The notes beneath the pieces are model-generated. The model worked only from the letters and a program-made list of their open reading frames with translations. It was not told the origin of the DNA and made no database searches. The translations under genes and the position numbers were made by a program. This document shows, in pieces, positions 5,892 to 8,816 of a stretch of 8,816 bases of DNA. How positions within the stretch are numbered: position 1 is the stretch's first letter; every line of letters begins with the position of its first letter. Source of the stretch: Candidatus Saccharimonadia bacterium (lineage in GTDB: Bacteria > Patescibacteriota > Saccharimonadia > Saccharimonadales > 2-12-FULL-41-12); NCBI GenBank assembly GCA_023263015.1, contig JALQXV010000013.1:1-8816 (forward strand), in the 5' to 3' direction.

Positions 5892-5910
5892 AATTGTACA
5901 AACTACACTA
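5892..5910. promoter_or_regulatory. Degenerate second copy of the pnuC operator-like dyad
   Basis: AATTGTA, 5 bases, TACACTA. One arm is identical to the dyad at 5845-5863 and the other matches at 5 of 7 positions. It lies just upstream of the -35, with centres 47 bp apart. Confidence 0.4.
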
Positions 5911-5951
5911 AGTAATACAAAAACAAATGAATTTACACAAGTATTGCTTCT

Positions 5952-8150
5952 CTAAGAGCCAAATGTTCTAAGTAAATTTAAGATGTCTTTTACAGACTTT
6001 ACTTGGTATTTTGCTAGCGTTTCGCCAAGACCGACTTTGATAGTAGTTGCATAATCAATATCTGCAATGGATCTAAACATGTCTTCGTCGGTGTAGTCAT
6101 CGCCGGCGCAAAATATGAAGTCATAGGTTTCTGGCTCTATCGACTCGATTAGAATGCCTTTATTTACATCGACCGGCTTAACTTCAAGAATTTTATTGCC
6201 ATCATATACATTAGCTTCACTGTTTTTGAGTGCGTGCACAAGATCATGATGCAGGTTTCGTTTGCGGGCGTAGGCTAGTTCGCTGCTTACGTTACGGTAG
6301 TGCCACACGATTGATGATGACTTGTCTTCAAGCACGGCGCCAGGCGTTCGCTCGGTATAGGTTTGCATGATCGGCATTGCTAGCGACTTGTACGAATCAG
6401 TATCAGTACTTGTCGAAGCATGCCATTCGCCATTATGTTTAATCCAATAGCCGTGCTCGGCGATCAGCCATATTGGCAAATCTCCAAACCAAGAATCAAG
6501 CGCTGATCGCGGGCGACCGCTTACAATATAGACCTCGTTTTTAGGGTCATCGCACAACTTTTTAATAGTATTAAGGAGTGAACGTGGAGGCCGAGCTTGG
6601 TTAATGCGTGGGCTACTAACAAACTCTTTCAAGGTACCATCATAGTCCAATACAAACAGCCGCTTTTCGGCTTTTTGGTATTGCTCGGTGATTTCCTCGC
6701 TGTCTTTACTGCGGACAAGTTTGGCACGGTGAGCATCACGAGCATTTTTAGAATTTGTGAGTTGTTCAATAAAGTCTTCAGACCACTGCAGTACATTGAA
6801 TCGTTTAATCCGTTGCTGCATAGAAATCAGCTTAGATTTTTGTTGCTTCTTAGTCATGGATAAAGCTTTTCGAATTGCAGCCGCAACGCCGTTGCGGTCG
6901 TTAGGATTGATAACAAGAGCTTCGGGTAGTTCGTCGATTGCACCAGTCAGTTCGCTTAAAATTAAAACACCAGTTGAATTCTGCTTAGTAGCCACATATT
7001 CTTTGGCGACCAAGTTCATGCCATCACGAACTGGAGTGACGAGTGCAACATCTGAACGGGCGTATAAGGCTACGAGTTTATCAAAAGGTTGATTCTGAAA
7101 TTGGTACACCACAGGCACCCAGTCAACGGACGCATAGCGACCGTTAATCCGACTAACCGTTTGCTCAATTTTTTCACGCAAGTCTTTGTAGGCTTCGACC
7201 TCTGTTCGTGATGGAACGGCAACCATCATTAGTACGACTTTATTATGATATTTAGGATTATTATCTAAAAAGGTTTCAAATGCTTCGAGTCGGTGCGTAA
7301 TTCCCTTTGAGTAGTCGAGTCGATCAACTGATAAAATCAGCTTACGGTCACCATAATATGAATCGAGTAGCTCGATCTCTTTCTTAACTTCTGGCTGATT
7401 TACGGCACTGCTAAATTTTTCGTAATCAATACTTATAGGAAACGCATCGGCTCGAACTTGTCGGTCGCCATACGCTACAAGACCATGTTTGGCTTTATGG
7501 CCAAGGGTTCGAGTAACGCTCGTTGTAAAGTGCTTAACATAGTCGTAAATATGAAAACCGAGCAAATCTGCGCCAAGCAGTCCTTCGAGCAGCTCTTTGC
7601 GCTGCGGGATGAGCCTAAATATTTCAAATGACGGGAACGGGATATGCAGGAAGAACCCGATCGAGGCGGTAGTGATCTTGGCACGGAGAATACCTGGAAG
7701 CAGCATTAAGTGATAATCGTGTATCCAAATGACGCTATTGTTATCGGCATACTTTTGAACTGTCTTAGCAAAAAGCTGGTTAACTTCTTTGTACGATTCC
7801 CAGTAGGTATCGTTATATTCCGCAATTTCTTGGAAATAATGAAAAAGAGGCCAAATAGTTTCGTTTGAAAAACCTTCGTAGAAGTTTAGGTTCTGCTCTT
7901 TTGTTAAGAAGATTGGGATACAGCCGTAATCTTTACGAAGCTTATTAGTAATAGAGCGCTTTTCGGATGTTGTTAGCTCGTCGCTGGTAATGCCGGGCCA
8001 GCCAATCCAGAGCATTTCACCGCCAACTTCAACCGATGACATGGCAGTTGCCAAGCCGCCGGGGCTAGCGTGGTATTCTAGTTTGCCATCTTTTTTACTA
8101 ACGGTTACAGGCAATCGATTTGATACAACAATGAATGTCGGTTGAGGCAT
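5952..8150 (-). CDS. otsAB: Fused trehalose-6-phosphate synthase / trehalose-6-phosphate phosphatase
   Basis: 732 residues, cytoplasmic. Residues 1-465 form a GT20 synthase that joins UDP-glucose and glucose-6-phosphate: SNRLPV (10-15), GGL (31-33), WIGWPG (48-53), HDYHLMLLPG (144-153), HIPFPS (169-174), RLDYSKG (277-283) and DGMNLVAKEY (376-385). After a Lys/Glu-rich linker (about 466-495), a HAD-type phosphatase removes the phosphate: DYDGT with Asp502 as nucleophile and Asp504 as acid/base, SGRP (544-547), WHYR (616-619), EVKP with Lys658, and GDDYTDEDMF (683-692). Both active sites look complete, unlike fusions in which one half is decayed. The start is the only Met close before the N-terminal motif; it has no Shine-Dalgarno site. 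Trehalose usually serves as a stress protectant; here its role is inferred only. Confidence 0.96.
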   Translation of the reverse strand: MPQPTFIVVSNRLPVTVSKKDGKLEYHASPGGLATAMSSVEVGGEMLWIGWPGITSDELTTSEKRSITNKLRKDYGCIPIFLTKEQNLNFYEGFSNETIWPLFHYFQEIAEYNDTYWESYKEVNQLFAKTVQKYADNNSVIWIHDYHLMLLPGILRAKITTASIGFFLHIPFPSFEIFRLIPQRKELLEGLLGADLLGFHIYDYVKHFTTSVTRTLGHKAKHGLVAYGDRQVRADAFPISIDYEKFSSAVNQPEVKKEIELLDSYYGDRKLILSVDRLDYSKGITHRLEAFETFLDNNPKYHNKVVLMMVAVPSRTEVEAYKDLREKIEQTVSRINGRYASVDWVPVVYQFQNQPFDKLVALYARSDVALVTPVRDGMNLVAKEYVATKQNSTGVLILSELTGAIDELPEALVINPNDRNGVAAAIRKALSMTKKQQKSKLISMQQRIKRFNVLQWSEDFIEQLTNSKNARDAHRAKLVRSKDSEEITEQYQKAEKRLFVLDYDGTLKEFVSSPRINQARPPRSLLNTIKKLCDDPKNEVYIVSGRPRSALDSWFGDLPIWLIAEHGYWIKHNGEWHASTSTDTDSYKSLAMPIMQTYTERTPGAVLEDKSSSIVWHYRNVSSELAYARKRNLHHDLVHALKNSEANVYDGNKILEVKPVDVNKGILIESIEPETYDFIFCAGDDYTDEDMFRSIADIDYATTIKVGLGETLAKYQVKSVKDILNLLRTFGS

Positions 8151-8170
8151 ATGTATGTCTATTAAATCAA

Positions 8171-8202
8171 CAATATAATTATATTGCTGTATGTTTTCAT
8201 AC
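8171..8202. promoter_or_regulatory. Paired palindromes in the otsAB promoter region
   Basis: The 66-base gap before otsAB holds a perfect 16-bp palindrome CAATATAATTATATTG (8171-8186) and, 2 bases away, GTATG, 4 bases, CATAC (8189-8202). The first contains a perfect TATAAT on the minus strand (8183-8178), but no good -35 lies 17 bases upstream (GACCGT), which suits an activated promoter. A second possible -10, TTTAAT, ends 10 bases before the ATG. Which one is used cannot be told. Confidence 0.45.
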
Positions 8203-8216
8203 GGTCGGCTAAGCTG

Positions 8217-8816
8217 TTACCAGCCGCCTCCACCGCCACCGCCTCCACCGCCACCGGAAGAGCCGCCTCCGCCACTGCCACCGGATGATGAGCTTGATGG
8301 ATTACTGTATGCGGCGGTAGTACTAAAACTGCTCATAGCGCCCGCGAAAACTGCGGCATTAAATACGCCATTATTACCGCTATACCACGACGGAGATTGA
8401 TTAGCAGACTGATAGTAGAGTCCTAGTTGGTTATTCCATTGCTTTTCTTGACCAAATAATATTGCATATGGCAAAACCCGCTCATACAGTTTTATAAGTT
8501 GACGCTGATCATTGGTGTCGATCGGTGTATCAAGCTTAGCGGCACCTTCTGGACTTTGCAGCATTTTAAGACGTTCAGTTTCTGCGACTTTAATGTACAT
8601 CTCTAGTCCTTTTAAGTAACGGGATAATGCTAAACCTTGATCAGTTAACGGCTTAAGTGTGTAGCCGCAAATAAGCGCGGTGATGGCAGGAATAAGTAGC
8701 ACGGGCGAGAAGAGAATAAAGGAGGCAACTAGCAGTATAACGCCAAATATTTTGAACCAACGTGATTGCTCAGGAACGGTTGCTCGCAGAGCATACTCGT
8801 TCTTAATACTCTTATT
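8217..8816 (-). CDS. DUF2207-type membrane protein, C-terminal part, cut by window edge
   Basis: The frame is open to the edge of the window, so the N-terminus lies outside; 199 residues are visible. A hydrophobic stretch (WFKIFGVILLVASFILFSP, then LLIPAITALICGY) marks one or two membrane segments. It is followed by LTDQGLALSRYLKGLEMYIKVAETERLK and, later, YERVLPYAILFGQEKQWNNQL, a typical DUF2207 cytoplasmic arrangement. Then comes PSWYSG, a Ser-rich stretch and an 11-Gly run closed by Trp just before the stop. Gly-rich tails ending in Trp are common in this family. The molecular function of DUF2207 proteins is unknown to me. otsAB follows 66 bases downstream on the same strand with no hairpin terminator between them, so cotranscription is possible. 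Confidence 0.85.
   Translation of the reverse strand, partial: NKSIKNEYALRATVPEQSRWFKIFGVILLVASFILFSPVLLIPAITALICGYTLKPLTDQGLALSRYLKGLEMYIKVAETERLKMLQSPEGAAKLDTPIDTNDQRQLIKLYERVLPYAILFGQEKQWNNQLGLYYQSANQSPSWYSGNNGVFNAAVFAGAMSSFSTTAAYSNPSSSSSGGSGGGGSSGGGGGGGGGGGW
8224..8253 (-). repeat. Tandem 15-base repeat coding the poly-glycine tail
   Basis: Two perfect 15-base copies (CCGCCTCCACCGCCA on the plus strand) lie within the Gly run of the DUF2207 protein, flanked by near copies. A multiple-of-three repeat like this can gain or lose units without a frameshift. Confidence 0.75.

Noticed and set aside
5911..5951. Intrinsic terminator for otsAB
   Set aside because: There is a T-run on the minus strand, but only a 2-base-loop AAAT/ATTT match precedes it, which cannot form a useful hairpin.
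8191..8400. Plus-strand ORF with a poly-proline run
   Set aside because: It is the reverse complement of the Gly codons of the DUF2207 tail; the minus-strand protein matches a known family.

Overview
The window reads as compact, ordinary bacterial chromosome of moderate GC, with standard-code stops, short gaps and no rRNA, tRNA, CRISPR array, insertion sequence or phage gene that I can see. The mix of genes (a DrrAB-type ABC exporter, a DUF2207 membrane protein with a poly-glycine tail, a NadR without its repressor domain next to PnuC, a trehalose synthase/phosphatase fusion, and an Asn/Thr-rich surface-type protein) fits a Patescibacteria/Saccharibacteria (TM7)-like lineage. That placement is inference from gene content, with modest confidence.

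Layout. Bases 2-1458 (+) carry the end of an ABC exporter ATPase and its complete ABC-2 permease, overlapping by one base (TAATG) and closed by a strong hairpin terminator at 1464-1496 that also serves the gene arriving from the other side. That gene (1510-2187, -) encodes a membrane-anchored protein with a long, almost uncharged Asn/Thr-rich repetitive tail. A 256-base divergent control region follows. Then comes a plus-strand gene (2444-3604) for an unrecognised soluble protein with an HEFGH zinc-metalloprotease-like motif, whose best promoter lies so close to the ATG that the mRNA should be nearly leaderless. Everything from 3616 to the end is on the minus strand.

The central unit, transcribed from about 5853 leftward, is a nicotinamide riboside salvage operon: pnuC (importer), a NadR-type NMN adenylyltransferase/ribosylnicotinamide kinase overlapping pnuC by 74 bases, and a 145-residue protein of unknown function. 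Together PnuC and NadR would turn imported nicotinamide riboside into NMN and then NAD+. The operon has a near-consensus promoter (TTGACA, 17-base spacer, TATAGT), a 19-bp dyad over the -10 and start site with a degraded second copy upstream, and a leader that can fold as a hairpin whose loop pairs with an upstream segment (H-type pseudoknot). This leader is the best candidate here for an undescribed or unassigned regulatory element, possibly a riboswitch.

Upstream of the operon (5952-8150, -) is a complete fused trehalose-6-phosphate synthase/phosphatase with both active sites intact, enough to make trehalose from UDP-glucose and glucose-6-phosphate. It is preceded by two palindromes and then by the 3' part of a DUF2207 gene (8217 to the window edge, -).
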